Origin: an uncultured Fimbriimonas sp.
GTDB taxonomy: Bacteria; Armatimonadota; Fimbriimonadia; Fimbriimonadales; Fimbriimonadaceae
Assembly: GCA_945952345.1 (NCBI GenBank)
Contig: CAMFIS010000002.1
Span: forward strand, 1-64,000
DNA: 64,000 nt
Reading direction: 5' to 3'
In this document: positions 16,135-25,944 of the stretch, piece by piece
How the letters are laid out: each line of letters opens with the position of its first letter
Numbering within the stretch: the stretch's first letter is position 1
Program-made: the position numbers and the translations under genes
The notes under the pieces: generated by a model
The model's database searches: none
Told to the model about the DNA's origin: nothing
The model's input: only the letters and a program-made list of their open reading frames with translations

Positions 16135-18066
16135 ATGTCTGCTTTGGTGTTGGGGCAAATGACGGGGTTGGAAACCTTTGGATTTCGGGAGTTTCGCCCG
16201 GGGCAAGAGCAGGTGATCGAGTCCTTGAATCGTGCCGGGCGCGCCCTCGCGGTCTTCCCTACCGGTGGCGGAAAATCGCTTTGTTATCAGCTTCCTGCTC
16301 TCGACTATCCCGGGATCACTCTCGTGGTGAGTCCGCTTATTGCACTCATGAAGGACCAGATCGATTTTCTGCAGGGACGAGGAATCGCAGCGGCCAAGAT
16401 CGACTCTAGCTGCACGGCGGATGAGATTGCCGTCATAAACCAGGGAATCGAAACCGGCGAGTTGAAACTCGTCTATGTCGCGCCGGAACGTTTCAACAAC
16501 GAGCGATTACTTGCCCAGATGAAGCGGACACGGATCTCGCTCTTCGCGATCGACGAGGCTCACTGCATTTCGGAGTGGGGCCATAATTTCCGTCCCGACT
16601 ATCTTAAGCTGGCGGACCATGCCCGAGACATGAAGGTAGAGCGGATTCTCGCCCTCACCGCAACGGCCACTCCGCAGGTTGTTCAGGACATTTGCAAAGC
16701 CTTCGAGATCCCGGAGGTTGATGCGACCGTGACGGGTTTCTACCGGGCCAATCTCGAAGTGCTGATGACGCCTTGCGCGACGGATGACCGCCACCAGGCT
16801 CTATTCGAAAGGCTAAAGGAGCGCAACCCGGGATCTACCATCGTGTACACCACCCTTCAGAAGACCTCGGAGGAAGTGGCCGATTGGCTGAGTTCGCATA
16901 ACTTTCCCGCAAGGGCTTATCATGCTGGACTCGCAGCGGAAGTTCGGACTGAGGTTCAGGAATGGTGGATGTCCCAGCCTGATGGAATTGTGGTTGCGAC
17001 CATCGCGTTTGGAATGGGCATCGACAAGGCCGACGTGCGTTATGTGTACCACTGGAATATGCCCAAGAGCCTGGAGTCTTACAGCCAGGAAATTGGTCGC
17101 GCAGGGCGTGATGGAAAGCCCTCGGTTGTCGAGATGTTCGCTTGCGAAAGTGACCTGCCGGTGCTAGAAAACTTTATCTTTGGCGACACTCCAGAGGACG
17201 AGTCATTACAGTCACTCGTGGACGACATCATCCGGCAACCGGAACAGTTCGATATCTCGATGTACGATTATTCCAGCCGTCACAACCTTCGTCCACTTGT
17301 CTTGCGTACCGCCCTTACTTACTTGGAATTGGAAGGAGCCGTGAAGAAAGGCACGCCCTTCTATGCCGAGTACGAGTTCCGCCCGACCAAAACACTGAAG
17401 GAAGTCCACAGCGCTTTTGAGGGAAGCCACGGGGAATTTGTGGCAGAAATCATTCGCGATGCACGAAAGGGCGTGAAGTGGATGAAACTGGACCCAGAAA
17501 AGACGGCGACTCGGTTGGGAGTAGAGCGCCGACGTGTTGCCCGGGCATTGGAGGTCCTCGCGGAGCGAGGTCTCATCGAACTTCGAGCCAGCGGCGTTCG
17601 CGACCGCTATACGCGCTTCGCGGAAATTGGCCATGGCCATCGGCTGATCCAGAGCCTCGCCGACAAGTTTCGCCATCGTGAGAAGTCGGAGATCGAGCGA
17701 TTGGCCATGGTAGTCGACCTAGTCCAGGCAAAATCCTGTCAAGTCAACGCCCTCGTGGGTTACTTCGGCGAAAAGCGAAGCAAGGCGTGTGGACATTGCA
17801 GCTATTGCCTGCGGAAGAAAGCGAGCAAGATGGGCAACGGAAAATCCCTTGCGCCTATGGAAGAAGTCGTCCCACTCAAGCAGGTTCTTGATCTCGGCGC
17901 CCGCCATCCCGACGTTCTCGGATCGCCGAGAGCACGGGCCAAATTCTTGTGCGGACTCTCCAGTCCCTCCTTTTCCAAAGCGAAAATCACGCGCGATTCG
18001 TTGTTTGGCAGCTTAGAGGAATATCGGTTTGACGATGTAATGGCCTATTGCGAATCTCAAATGTGA
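16135..18066 (+). CDS. recQ: RecQ-family ATP-dependent DNA helicase
   Basis: A 643-residue SF2 3'-5' helicase for recombination and fork repair. Motif 0 is FREFRPGQEQVI (about 17), Walker A GGGKSLCYQLPA (about 45), motif II DEAHCISEWGHNFRPDY (about 137), motif VI QEIGRAGRDGKPS (about 318). The RecQ zinc site is seen as C-17-CGHCSYC near residue 540. A winged-helix segment precedes it; a clear HRDC domain is not evident, as in many shorter RecQ proteins. The start is placed at 16135 next to the -10 box; an ATG at 16159 is also possible. Confidence 0.95.
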   Translation: MSALVLGQMTGLETFGFREFRPGQEQVIESLNRAGRALAVFPTGGGKSLCYQLPALDYPGITLVVSPLIALMKDQIDFLQGRGIAAAKIDSSCTADEIAVINQGIETGELKLVYVAPERFNNERLLAQMKRTRISLFAIDEAHCISEWGHNFRPDYLKLADHARDMKVERILALTATATPQVVQDICKAFEIPEVDATVTGFYRANLEVLMTPCATDDRHQALFERLKERNPGSTIVYTTLQKTSEEVADWLSSHNFPARAYHAGLAAEVRTEVQEWWMSQPDGIVVATIAFGMGIDKADVRYVYHWNMPKSLESYSQEIGRAGRDGKPSVVEMFACESDLPVLENFIFGDTPEDESLQSLVDDIIRQPEQFDISMYDYSSRHNLRPLVLRTALTYLELEGAVKKGTPFYAEYEFRPTKTLKEVHSAFEGSHGEFVAEIIRDARKGVKWMKLDPEKTATRLGVERRRVARALEVLAERGLIELRASGVRDRYTRFAEIGHGHRLIQSLADKFRHREKSEIERLAMVVDLVQAKSCQVNALVGYFGEKRSKACGHCSYCLRKKASKMGNGKSLAPMEEVVPLKQVLDLGARHPDVLGSPRARAKFLCGLSSPSFSKAKITRDSLFGSLEEYRFDDVMAYCESQM

Positions 18067-18100
18067 TCTTAATCGCGCTGGCCTTGATAGAATGATCGAA

Positions 18101-18904
18101 ATGAAATGGGCTGCCTGCTTTCTCGTGCTGGCTTTGACAGGTCTTATTGCTGCCGATGACGGCTGGATCGGGAACGGCGGAGCCCTTTCGACAATTGGTG
18201 GCAAGCATCCTACAATCCGAATGGCCGACGAAGTGATCAAGATTCGTGTTGGTAAGAAGCTTACGACGGTCGATTGCCTTTTTCACTTCGTGAACGACGG
18301 ACCGTCTACTACCGTGAAGATGGGGTTTCCGGACGAGGACTCGTTTCGCGACGACAACGGCGAGGAGGGAAAGACGGTCTTCAAGAAGTTCGAGGCCTGG
18401 GTCGACGGTAAGAAGACTCCCGTCAAGTTCGAGACAGACAAAGACAAAAAGTGTTGGCAGACGAAGGAAGTCGCCTTTCGTGCAAAGCAAGAGCGTACGA
18501 TTCGCGATACCTATGTGGTCGAAACTGGAGCGGGGGCCCAGGATGGCTCGACGTACATGAAGTACGTTGAATACATTCTACGGACAGGTGGGACTTGGAA
18601 GGGTTCAATTGGCCGAGTGCAAGTCGATATCTCCTTTGAATCGAAGTTCTTGAGGCCGACTAAGATTGCTCCTATCGCCGCACTCGATGCCAAGATTTGG
18701 CATCCCAACCAATACATCGACGAGGTGCGATTCAAGCACAACAAAGAGGTCTACCGTCGCAATCGAAGAACAATCTTTTGGTCCGGACCATGTGAGCCGA
18801 CTCTCAGAAACGGCGTGGTTTCCTTTGTAACTAAGAACTTGAATCCAACCGAGAAGGACGATATCTTCATGAAGTTTGCTCCGGGTTCGGGGGACGACTT
18901 ATGA
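18101..18904 (+). CDS. Secreted protein of unknown function (DUF4424-like)
   Basis: A 267-residue exported protein with signal peptide MKWAACFLVLALTGLIAADD. The next part (GNGGALSTIGGKHPTIRMADEVIKIRVGKK) resembles the start of DUF4424 proteins, a family I recognise only by this pattern. The rest is strand-rich with two Cys. TAGAAT (18088-18093) covers the earlier ATG at 18092, so the ATG at 18101 is chosen; it lies 7 bp after that box. The stop overlaps the next gene by 4 bp (ATGA), so the two are coupled. Confidence 0.7.
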   Translation: MKWAACFLVLALTGLIAADDGWIGNGGALSTIGGKHPTIRMADEVIKIRVGKKLTTVDCLFHFVNDGPSTTVKMGFPDEDSFRDDNGEEGKTVFKKFEAWVDGKKTPVKFETDKDKKCWQTKEVAFRAKQERTIRDTYVVETGAGAQDGSTYMKYVEYILRTGGTWKGSIGRVQVDISFESKFLRPTKIAPIAALDAKIWHPNQYIDEVRFKHNKEVYRRNRRTIFWSGPCEPTLRNGVVSFVTKNLNPTEKDDIFMKFAPGSGDDL

Positions 18905-19683
18905 TTGTCTCGATTGCCGACGCGGTTGAACTGGCGGGTACGCACATTGGAGATGCCTTCGGTGCCGCACTCAACAGGTCTCGACCATCTGGGTACCGTC
19001 GATTTCCCAGCGGCGCTGTCCTTCTGATGACTGGCGACTCCCACCCTTTGTCGAACTGCGCGATCGGTCTGGCGGATGACGAGGTGGATCCCGCGACACG
19101 CGCCCTCGTGGAAGCCAATCTCCCCTCGATGTTGACATTTACATCCCCACAGCCAAGCCCGATGGAAGACACGGTGGAAGAGATGGGGTTCGCAATGTCG
19201 ATGCCGACTCCAGCCATGGCGGTGCGTCTGTCGGAACTTCCCTCATTGCCAATTCCTGAGGGGTACAAAATTCGCCGGATCACCATTCCTGTTGAGGGAC
19301 AAGGCTGGTGTGATGCGATCTCGGCGTCATTCAATATTCCGAATTCTCTCTGCGATGTGGTGGGGCCCGATGCTGTCGGAATCACCTCGAGCACGGATGA
19401 GAATCTGCACTACTACGAGGCAGTGTTCGACGGAATAACGGTGGCCGGATCGATGATGCTGTTGGAAAAAGGCGTTGCGGGGATGTATTGCATCGGTACG
19501 GTGGACGCTCATCGAGGACGTGGGCTCGGAGCGCTGCTAACGGCTATTCCTCTCCTCGCGGCAAGAGATTTGGGCTATCACATTGGGGTTTTGCAGGCAT
19601 CGAAAATGGGTCAGCCAGTGTACGAACGCATCGGATTTCAACGAGTTGGCGAAATTCGAAACTACTTCCGGATGCCTACCTAA
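18901..19683 (+). CDS. GNAT-family N-acetyltransferase
   Basis: A 260-residue acetyltransferase with two halves. The C-terminal half contains the acetyl-CoA site AGMYCIGTVDAHRGRGLGALLTAIPLLAARDLGY (about 185-218) and the closing QPVYERIGFQRVGEIRNYFR. The N-terminal half is divergent, as in tandem GNAT proteins. It is translationally coupled to the secreted protein before it. Its stop codon shares 4 bp (CTAA) with the stop of the convergent S41 gene. Confidence 0.85.
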   Translation: MIVSIADAVELAGTHIGDAFGAALNRSRPSGYRRFPSGAVLLMTGDSHPLSNCAIGLADDEVDPATRALVEANLPSMLTFTSPQPSPMEDTVEEMGFAMSMPTPAMAVRLSELPSLPIPEGYKIRRITIPVEGQGWCDAISASFNIPNSLCDVVGPDAVGITSSTDENLHYYEAVFDGITVAGSMMLLEKGVAGMYCIGTVDAHRGRGLGALLTAIPLLAARDLGYHIGVLQASKMGQPVYERIGFQRVGEIRNYFRMPT

Positions 19684-20882
19684 CGCTTCAGGATTCTTAG
19701 CGCTCTACTAATCCATGCTTCCGGACTAGTTGGTTTCACCAAGACCGGTGGCAACCACTCGTGGCGCGGAGTCCCATCGATGTGGAACACCTGCTCGGTC
19801 GGGAAAAAGGCGCGGCAACCAAGTGAGGGGAGTTCGACCGAATCGACCGCACCGCGCAGACCGGCCATTTTTGTTCCGACTACAGTCCCCCGATGCATGC
19901 CATCGAACCCAATGGCGATCCCTTCTCCCATGCTACTGGTCCAACGGCCGACGAGCACTATGAGCTTGTTAGAGACGGGTTTCGTGAGCCGAGGTGAAGC
20001 ATATTCCACCCAGTCGCGAACGGTATTAGAATTCCTTTCCTCAACTCGATGACGCTGAAACGGCAAGCGCTTGGCGATAAACAAGCCCATGATTCCGCGG
20101 GCGACATTGCTGTTTCCTCCGCTCGGCGTGTTGCGTAGATCAAGGATAATTCCTCTTGCCTTTCGCATGACGGGCACGGCTTGGTCCATTTCGCGGATGA
20201 GTTCGTCCTCGCCCAGTGAATTCTCGGGACGAAGAAGGACAATGCCGTCCTTGCGCACATTGACAGTGAGGGCATGATCGACCTTGGGAGCTCGAAAGGT
20301 GGGGACTTCAACCGTGACATCCTTTTCGCCCCGCTTCAGTTTGAAGACGCGAGGCACATTCCAATGGCCCGCAATGGCCGAATTCAACCCCCAATCCCAA
20401 TTCCTGGCAATTGGGTCGGAGTTGTGTAGCCAAGCAATCGTGGCTTGGGCGGGGGAAAGGGCTCCGATACTAAGAATTTCATCGCCGAATCGAACGCCAA
20501 GCCGTTCTGCTGCCGATCCTTCTCGGACCTGGCTCACGACCGCTTTTCCAGCGTTCCACTCCGCTACAAAGTCGGTGCCGCTCGGTACCAGTTTGGGTGA
20601 GGAGGCGTTGTTGGTACTGAGAGATGCATGGAAATCGTGCAGCTCACCCATGACCATTTCGAATGCTTCGAGAGCTTCTTCGCGCGTCTTCGCCGATTCA
20701 AATTTCGGACGGTAGTTGGATCGAAGGTAACGGAAATCGAGCTTGTCCGAGATGGTGTACGCGCCGTAGGTTTGAAGGTCGTGGAGCAACTGGTCGAAAT
20801 CTTTGAGATAGCTATTCGATTGTGCGGCTTGGGCAACCAATCCCACGAGACCAAGAATCATCTGGCGAAGTCTACCAATCAT
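19680..20882 (-). CDS. S41-family (C-terminal processing) peptidase, exported
   Basis: A 400-residue protease. An N-terminal hydrophobic segment (MILGLVGLVAQAAQ) is a probable signal peptide. A PDZ-like part is seen around GSAAERLGVRFGDEILSIGALSP (about 128-150). The catalytic core has ARGIILDLRNTPSGGN (about 238) and LIVLVGRWTSSMGEGIAIG (about 312), where the Ser after WTS is the expected nucleophile; a Lys in VVGTKMAG (about 336) is the expected partner. Proteins like this cleave denatured or C-terminal tagged proteins outside the cytoplasm. Confidence 0.88.
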   Translation of the reverse strand: MIGRLRQMILGLVGLVAQAAQSNSYLKDFDQLLHDLQTYGAYTISDKLDFRYLRSNYRPKFESAKTREEALEAFEMVMGELHDFHASLSTNNASSPKLVPSGTDFVAEWNAGKAVVSQVREGSAAERLGVRFGDEILSIGALSPAQATIAWLHNSDPIARNWDWGLNSAIAGHWNVPRVFKLKRGEKDVTVEVPTFRAPKVDHALTVNVRKDGIVLLRPENSLGEDELIREMDQAVPVMRKARGIILDLRNTPSGGNSNVARGIMGLFIAKRLPFQRHRVEERNSNTVRDWVEYASPRLTKPVSNKLIVLVGRWTSSMGEGIAIGFDGMHRGTVVGTKMAGLRGAVDSVELPSLGCRAFFPTEQVFHIDGTPRHEWLPPVLVKPTSPEAWISRALRILKR

Positions 20883-21072
20883 TTTGATTTGGAGAACAAA
20901 GCCGGAACCCTGGGGTCTCAGCTCCTTAACGAAGAGTGTCGTTGAAAGGCGGAAACAACGTCGAATTTGAGTTTGGAATTGACCGCAATGGCCCGGCAGC
21001 CGCTTCTGCGGTCCGCCCTTGCTGGATGCAAATTCTCTGTCTGGACCTATCGCCCGTCAATGAAGCAAGAAC

Positions 21073-21555
21073 TTAGCGCGGAACCCGAGTGCACCACTTG
21101 ATCTCGTCGACGCCGTTGGTCATCGCGAGTTCGGCCAGCTGACCCATATGGCCAGCCAAGTGCCGAATATTGAGAATCTGGTGGTCGAGCTTGGCAATAT
21201 TGGGGTACCAGCTAAAGCCCGACTCTGGGGATTCCAGGTCGAGACGGTCGATCCAGTCGCCGATGTTGGCATCGATGAAATCGCAGTATTCGAGAATTTC
21301 CTCTTTCGAAAGGTCAGGCGAATCTGGCTTGTCCTCCCAAAGGTCGTGGAACTCGCCTTCACGCCAAGGTTTGAAGTCTTCCTCTCGCTGCATGGCGTAC
21401 AGGTGCGTGTAGAAGAGCGCATGTCCCGCGATCTTCCAGTTCTTGCGTGGACCCATTCCCTCATTCCAAAGCTGGTCGGGAAAGTCCGTCACGGTTTGGC
21501 GCAGCATCGAAAGCCCCGCGCGATATTGTCCTTTTAGTGCTTGTTTAATCTCCAT
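21073..21555 (-). CDS. DinB-like metal-binding protein
   Basis: A 160-residue four-helix protein of the DinB/YfiT type. Conserved His residues sit in AGHALFYTHLYAM (about 45-57) and NIRHLAGHMGQLAEL (about 128-142), where the family binds a metal. Relatives include thiol-dependent transferases and stress proteins of unknown role. It begins 3 bp after the dienelactone-hydrolase-like gene, so both are probably on one transcript. The 190 bp between this gene and the S41 start (20883-21072) hold nothing I recognise. Confidence 0.8.
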   Translation of the reverse strand: MEIKQALKGQYRAGLSMLRQTVTDFPDQLWNEGMGPRKNWKIAGHALFYTHLYAMQREEDFKPWREGEFHDLWEDKPDSPDLSKEEILEYCDFIDANIGDWIDRLDLESPESGFSWYPNIAKLDHQILNIRHLAGHMGQLAELAMTNGVDEIKWCTRVPR

Positions 21556-21558
21556 TAC

Positions 21559-22119
21559 TTAACCCCTCAGAAAATTCTTTACTCGTCCTAAAATCAGCTC
21601 GGCCGTCTCGGCGTTGTACTCGGGAAACACGGGATCGCTCAGGATATGCCCCGGTCCAGGATATTCGTACAACTCTCCGCCGACCTGCTCGCAAAGCGTC
21701 GCCATCGTGCTCATGTCCGTCCAAGGATCACCGCTCGTTTGGTGAATCTGGAGTCGAACGCCAGCCGGCCATTCGGTTGCGAAGAATCCCCCCTGAACGC
21801 ATCCGTGCATGAGAATTGCCCCTTTTGCTCCCGGTCGCAACTCCGCCAGTCGCTGAGCATAGACTGCTCCCATCGAAAAGCCAAGAAAGTAGGCGTCTGC
21901 GGGAACGTCGGCGACGGCTTTCTCGGATTCGGCGATCATGCCCTCCCAGCCCATCACATCTTCCTCGTACTTACAACCTTCTTCCAAAGACTCGAAGTGT
22001 TTGCCTTTGAAAAGGTCGGGGCACCAAACATTGTGGCCGTCCGCCCGCAACGATTCGGCGAACTGCAGAACCCCCTCGGTCAGCCCCAGCACGTGGTGAA
22101 AAACAACAACATTTGCCAT
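21559..22119 (-). CDS. Dienelactone hydrolase-family alpha/beta hydrolase
   Basis: A 186-residue alpha/beta hydrolase. ANVVVFHHVLGLTEGVLQFAESL is the typical start, GFSMGAVYAQRLA (about 95) is the nucleophile elbow with Ser in place of the Cys of classical dienelactone hydrolase, SGDPWTD supplies an Asp and GPGHILSD a His. The frame is open to 22158, but GATACT (minus strand, 22126-22131) ends 6 bp before the ATG at 22119, which starts with the conserved strand; that start is chosen. Substrate unknown. Confidence 0.85.
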   Translation of the reverse strand: MANVVVFHHVLGLTEGVLQFAESLRADGHNVWCPDLFKGKHFESLEEGCKYEEDVMGWEGMIAESEKAVADVPADAYFLGFSMGAVYAQRLAELRPGAKGAILMHGCVQGGFFATEWPAGVRLQIHQTSGDPWTDMSTMATLCEQVGGELYEYPGPGHILSDPVFPEYNAETAELILGRVKNFLRG

Positions 22120-22189
22120 CGCATAAGTATCGTAACACGCGATGGCAGAGATAGACAAGAGTCTACTGAAAGTCTTGGCGAAATTCCTT

Positions 22190-23092
22190 TTAGTTTCGGG
22201 ACCATCGGGCGTCGAATGCAGGATGAGCTTGATCCGAGGTTACGTGGGCTTCGGTTCCTCCTCCGGCTGAAACTCGAAAGATCTGGAGCGTAAATCCGTC
22301 GACGGACCTAACACTGTGGAACGCGATTTGGCTACCATCGGGCGACCAGGTTGGGTTATTGTCATTGGTGCCGGTCGAAACTGGAGTCTTGTTCGTCCCG
22401 TCGGCGTTCATAACCGTGATCACGCCGGCGTTGCTGAACGCAATCTTAGTTCCATCTGGAGACCAAGATGGCGACGTCCCGCCGGTTGCAGAAATCGAAA
22501 CTTGATTGGTGCCGTCCGCATTTGCTACGACAATGGTTCCACTGCCACCCAGCGGACTTTGCATGAACGCAAGCTTCGTTCCGTCGGGGCTCACGGTCGG
22601 AGAGAAATTGTGGGGCAGCCCTCCATTCGAGGGTGTGGTGATCTGAGTGACCACTCCGCCCGGAATGGTGATCGAACAAATCTGTGAACTTCCCGCTCCA
22701 TCGGTATCGCGGATGAAATAGATCTTGCTTCCGTCCGGTGAAAATGTTGGACTGCCATCCTTAAACGAGCCGTTCGTGATTTGAGTCGCGCCAGAACCAT
22801 CGATCGAAGCGACAAAGATTTGATCCTTTCCACCGACTTTCCTCACGAAAGCCATCGAGGTTCGGTCTTGGGAAATTGCCGGAGCGTCACTTTCGGCGGA
22901 AATGACTCCCACCCGCGCAACTCCATCGCTGCCGATGATGTCGATGGAATCATTCGATGCTCCGACCGTGGCGATCAGCATTTTGTCATTGCCAAGAGGG
23001 GTTGGCGCGGTGTTGGCGGAACTGCCGCCACATCCAGTCACGAGAAGGGCAGAGGCGGCAACGAAGGCGGGAATTGCAAAGCGAAGTCTCAT
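22190..23092 (-). CDS. TolB/WD40-like beta-propeller lipoprotein
   Basis: A 300-residue lipoprotein with signal MRLRFAIPAFVAASALLVTGC. The body is a chain of repeats of the form SPDGTKLAFM / SPDGTKIAFSNAG / SPDGSQIAFHS, about 42 residues apart, as in TolB-type six-bladed propellers. Such proteins bind partners or report on envelope state; TolB itself needs TolA and Pal, which are absent here. The frame is open to 23149, but the ATG at 23092 gives a clean lipoprotein signal. Confidence 0.88.
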   Translation of the reverse strand: MRLRFAIPAFVAASALLVTGCGGSSANTAPTPLGNDKMLIATVGASNDSIDIIGSDGVARVGVISAESDAPAISQDRTSMAFVRKVGGKDQIFVASIDGSGATQITNGSFKDGSPTFSPDGSKIYFIRDTDGAGSSQICSITIPGGVVTQITTPSNGGLPHNFSPTVSPDGTKLAFMQSPLGGSGTIVVANADGTNQVSISATGGTSPSWSPDGTKIAFSNAGVITVMNADGTNKTPVSTGTNDNNPTWSPDGSQIAFHSVRSVDGFTLQIFRVSAGGGTEAHVTSDQAHPAFDARWSRN

Positions 23093-23171
23093 GGCAGTTC
23101 TGACTCCGTTATACAAACCGAGGCGTGACAAGCCGTGACAACCGATCACTTCGAAGCTGAATGGGAGAAGT

Positions 23172-23567
23172 TCACTCGACGCCCGTCAGCGGCAACAATC
23201 CCTTGTTCTTGATAATGTTCTTGTAATCCCATTGCATGTCTCGGCCATTGGCGAGCCACGACCGAATCTCGTTGGCATCAATGTCGGAGAGCGTCCGGTA
23301 GATTTTGCAGGCGGCTTTAAACGTCCCGGTATTTTCAAGACCGGGCTCAGAGAACGATTGCCCGCTCCAAAACATCAGCCGGACGCCTGCTTTGAGACCG
23401 TGGTAGCCCACGATCGGATTTCCATCGATGAACCAAACTGGCGCCCCGTGCCAGAGCTTGCACTCGTTTTCGCCGTAATCGGCTTCGATAATCTCGTACA
23501 ACCGGTCGCAAATTAGCCGGCGATCAGGTTCCTTCCCCTCATGGTATTCCCTGATTTCTTTCCTCAT
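23172..23567 (-). CDS. DUF1801 / YdhG-like protein
   Basis: A 131-residue cytosolic protein with CKLWHGAPVWFIDGNPIVGYHGLKAGVRLMFWSG (about 36-69), the core of the DUF1801 family (frataxin-like fold). Function of the family is not established. It is a single gene. The 270 bp between this gene and the 667-residue protein gene (23568-23837) hold only the duplicated acetyltransferase 3' end. Confidence 0.75.
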   Translation of the reverse strand: MRKEIREYHEGKEPDRRLICDRLYEIIEADYGENECKLWHGAPVWFIDGNPIVGYHGLKAGVRLMFWSGQSFSEPGLENTGTFKAACKIYRTLSDIDANEIRSWLANGRDMQWDYKNIIKNKGLLPLTGVE

Positions 23568-23656
23568 GGAAACTAATACGGGTAGTTGACAACCGAAGCA
23601 GCGAGTTTCTTAACTCCAATTGCCGTTGCGGCATGAGGAATCTGACGATGCGTTCG

Positions 23657-23770
23657 TTAGAATTGATCGGTCAGGAACAGCTGAGGGATGCCCGGGAATT
23701 TGTGCCCCATCAGGTACATCGGCACCGAGATCGTGCCGAGCGGAATCTCGAACTGGTCGGTCATCGACGC
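23657..23770 (-). pseudogene. Detached 3' end of the acetyltransferase gene (direct repeat, copy A)
   Basis: These 114 bp match 25945-26058 with three differences; the last 80 bp are identical. In copy B the sequence is the 3' end of the intact acetyltransferase gene, including its stop (TGA). Copy A keeps the same frame for the last 37 codons (ending FPGIPQLFLTDQF) and has its own stop (TAA), but it has no upstream gene. The distance between copies is 2288 bp. The layout is that of a gene whose 3' end was duplicated when DNA entered beside it. Confidence 0.9.
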
Positions 23771-23837
23771 TCCGGTATGTCTCCCTGCCAATGAACCAGC
23801 GGTAAGCGTAATGCATTGAAAATGAACACATCTTCCA

Positions 23838-25841
23838 CTATGGCAGGCCGCCCCTTGGATATCGCTTTTTGAACAAGTCTGGAACCTCAAGGTCAAAGGG
23901 ATTCTTTGATTTTCCGCCTCCAGGTTCACCGTGGCCCAAGTTTCCGGACTTGCCCTGCACGACGTGGAGGGAAACTGGATAGTAAGATTCCTTAAGGACC
24001 CATACTCCCGAGCCGGTGGCCGTTGTGTCCGCCAAAACGGCCACCGCGGATACCGGATATGTGCCGACGGGAGCATAAAAGGTCGCCGAACCTCCGAAGG
24101 GCATGGTGTGCGTACTTCCGTTCATCGAAAAGGTCAGTTCGCCTGGGCAACCATTGGAAATAGTAACCTTCGCCATTCCTTCTCGACCGCTCGAACCTTG
24201 AGCTTCCGGTGATCCAAGGTGGAAGTCCGCACTTGGGACTTCTACAGGCGCTTTGCGAGATTCGATTTCTGCGAGGCGGGATTTGCTGAGCTTTGCCTCA
24301 GCTGAATCTGGCCATCGCTCCTCGACTTTCTGAAAATAATCCTTGGCGCTTTCGTCGTTCCCTGCGTTGAACTGCGACTCACCTGCCCTGAAATTTGCCC
24401 TCTTTGCTTGCCTTGACAAACTGGGATCCTCGAAGGCGATCTTATTTTCTCCGAAGGCATCGTTAAAGGAGTCTGCGCTGTCAGTCCAGCGACCCTCATT
24501 GGCAGCGGTCCTTGCCTTCGTTAGTTTTTCACCAACCTGCTCCTTAGCATATTTAATGGGCGTGAAGACTTTTCGAGCAAACTGACGAATCGAGTTCTTG
24601 GCAGCTTCAAGGTCAATTCGAGAAGCAAACTCGTCAATTAGATTTCCTAGATAGGTCTTACCAACTTCTGGCAGGTCGTGTCCAAAGGCTGATGTGAAGA
24701 GATCGGAAAACGTCGATTTGCACCCTTCTTCAAGCTCAGTTACTTCTTTTTCGACCGACAGAGTCGCCTCATGAAGCGATTCAATTTTTACCTCCGCTTG
24801 ACGAATGTCTTGCGGAGCCTTTGGTCCTTCGGGCCGCCCGAATAGGCCCTGCATTCCAGGCTGCTCAGGGGCCTCGGTGGGCGCCTTCGCAGATATATCG
24901 AAGCTGACGTCGTTCAGGTACGAGGAAGTGGCTTTGGCAACAGGATCGGTCCGAACTGAGGGAATTCTATGGACAACGTAACCCAAATCTAATCGCGAAG
25001 GCGATTCAGAAGCAGAGGCACCCTTGATGACCTCTCTAACTTCTCCGATCACTTCTTTGCGGTGCTCAGCCTCCCCTTTTCGCCGAACTTCTAAACTATA
25101 TTGGGAGACGAGATTATCAACTTTTTCTTTCGTCTTCTCGTCGAGAATGCCCTGGGCAAATGCGGTAAAGCTCGTCAGTCCGACGAGGAAGAGCCAAATT
25201 CCTGTTGTTAGCCTTTTAAAGATGTTAAATCTCTTCACGGGCTTCAGCCTCGGGAAGAATGAGCCTATCAACGTTAGGGCAAGCAGCACGATCGGGATTT
25301 TGTACCAAGGCTCCGGATCGACGAGCGACTCCTTGAGTAGCAGTCTGTACTTGACCATCGCTGAATCGACCGCGAGTGTCCATTCTGGTGGCGACGTTGA
25401 TCCGTCTCCAACGGACCAGGCCACGAGTTTGTTCAGCGCCAGAAACGAACCCAAGCCTAATAGACAGGGTCCTACTACGGAGAATAGAGCCATGAGTGCA
25501 GGACCCTTACTATTCCTGGTGCAGTACCAGGTCGTGAAGAGTCCAGTAAACCAAATCGTCGGAAGCAAAGTTACAAAGCCATCGGCTGTACGAACCTGAA
25601 CAATAAGAGCGAACAAGATCAATAATGCCCACTGGAATGGCTTCCAGGGCTGTTTGTCGACTGATATCTCTTCGATTTGAGAGGATTCAGGCCGGGGGCT
25701 GGCGGCCCGATGATTTCCCTCTGATTTCGAAGGGACCTCAGTGACCGCGCCACAAGAACATCTGACGCCCTTGCCTATGAACTCAGATGAAGAATGCAAT
25801 TCTGAATTGCATGTCGGACACTTAAAATCAATTCGCGCCAT
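23838..25841 (-). CDS. Membrane protein with N-terminal zinc ribbon and TPR-like region, unknown function
   Basis: A 667-residue protein I do not recognise. Residues 5-33 form a zinc ribbon (CPTC...CSC). Hydrophobic segments follow at about 68-86, 95-108, 120-145, 185-200 and 220-240, so the middle is in the membrane. Residues 260-420 are helical and charged, and 470-540 (YFQKVEERWPDSAEAKLSKSRL) look like TPR repeats. The C-terminus (570-640) is a small strand-rich domain. Base composition looks less GC-rich than the neighbours by eye. It is the only gene between two copies of a 114-bp repeat, so it may be recently acquired. Confidence 0.75.
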   Translation of the reverse strand: MARIDFKCPTCNSELHSSSEFIGKGVRCSCGAVTEVPSKSEGNHRAASPRPESSQIEEISVDKQPWKPFQWALLILFALIVQVRTADGFVTLLPTIWFTGLFTTWYCTRNSKGPALMALFSVVGPCLLGLGSFLALNKLVAWSVGDGSTSPPEWTLAVDSAMVKYRLLLKESLVDPEPWYKIPIVLLALTLIGSFFPRLKPVKRFNIFKRLTTGIWLFLVGLTSFTAFAQGILDEKTKEKVDNLVSQYSLEVRRKGEAEHRKEVIGEVREVIKGASASESPSRLDLGYVVHRIPSVRTDPVAKATSSYLNDVSFDISAKAPTEAPEQPGMQGLFGRPEGPKAPQDIRQAEVKIESLHEATLSVEKEVTELEEGCKSTFSDLFTSAFGHDLPEVGKTYLGNLIDEFASRIDLEAAKNSIRQFARKVFTPIKYAKEQVGEKLTKARTAANEGRWTDSADSFNDAFGENKIAFEDPSLSRQAKRANFRAGESQFNAGNDESAKDYFQKVEERWPDSAEAKLSKSRLAEIESRKAPVEVPSADFHLGSPEAQGSSGREGMAKVTISNGCPGELTFSMNGSTHTMPFGGSATFYAPVGTYPVSAVAVLADTTATGSGVWVLKESYYPVSLHVVQGKSGNLGHGEPGGGKSKNPFDLEVPDLFKKRYPRGGLP

Positions 25842-25944
25842 CTAGTCAACTCAATCAAGAAAACGAGAACTAGCTGACATTCCTCACAAATCTTATCTAA
25901 CTACTGAAAGAGTTTCGGTTGCCTGGCTGGGCCATGCGCCGTGA

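Noticed and set aside
23657..24076. 139-codon minus-strand frame ending in the acetyltransferase tail
   Set aside because: Only the last 37 codons match a protein; the rest runs over the 3' part of the 667-residue gene in another frame.
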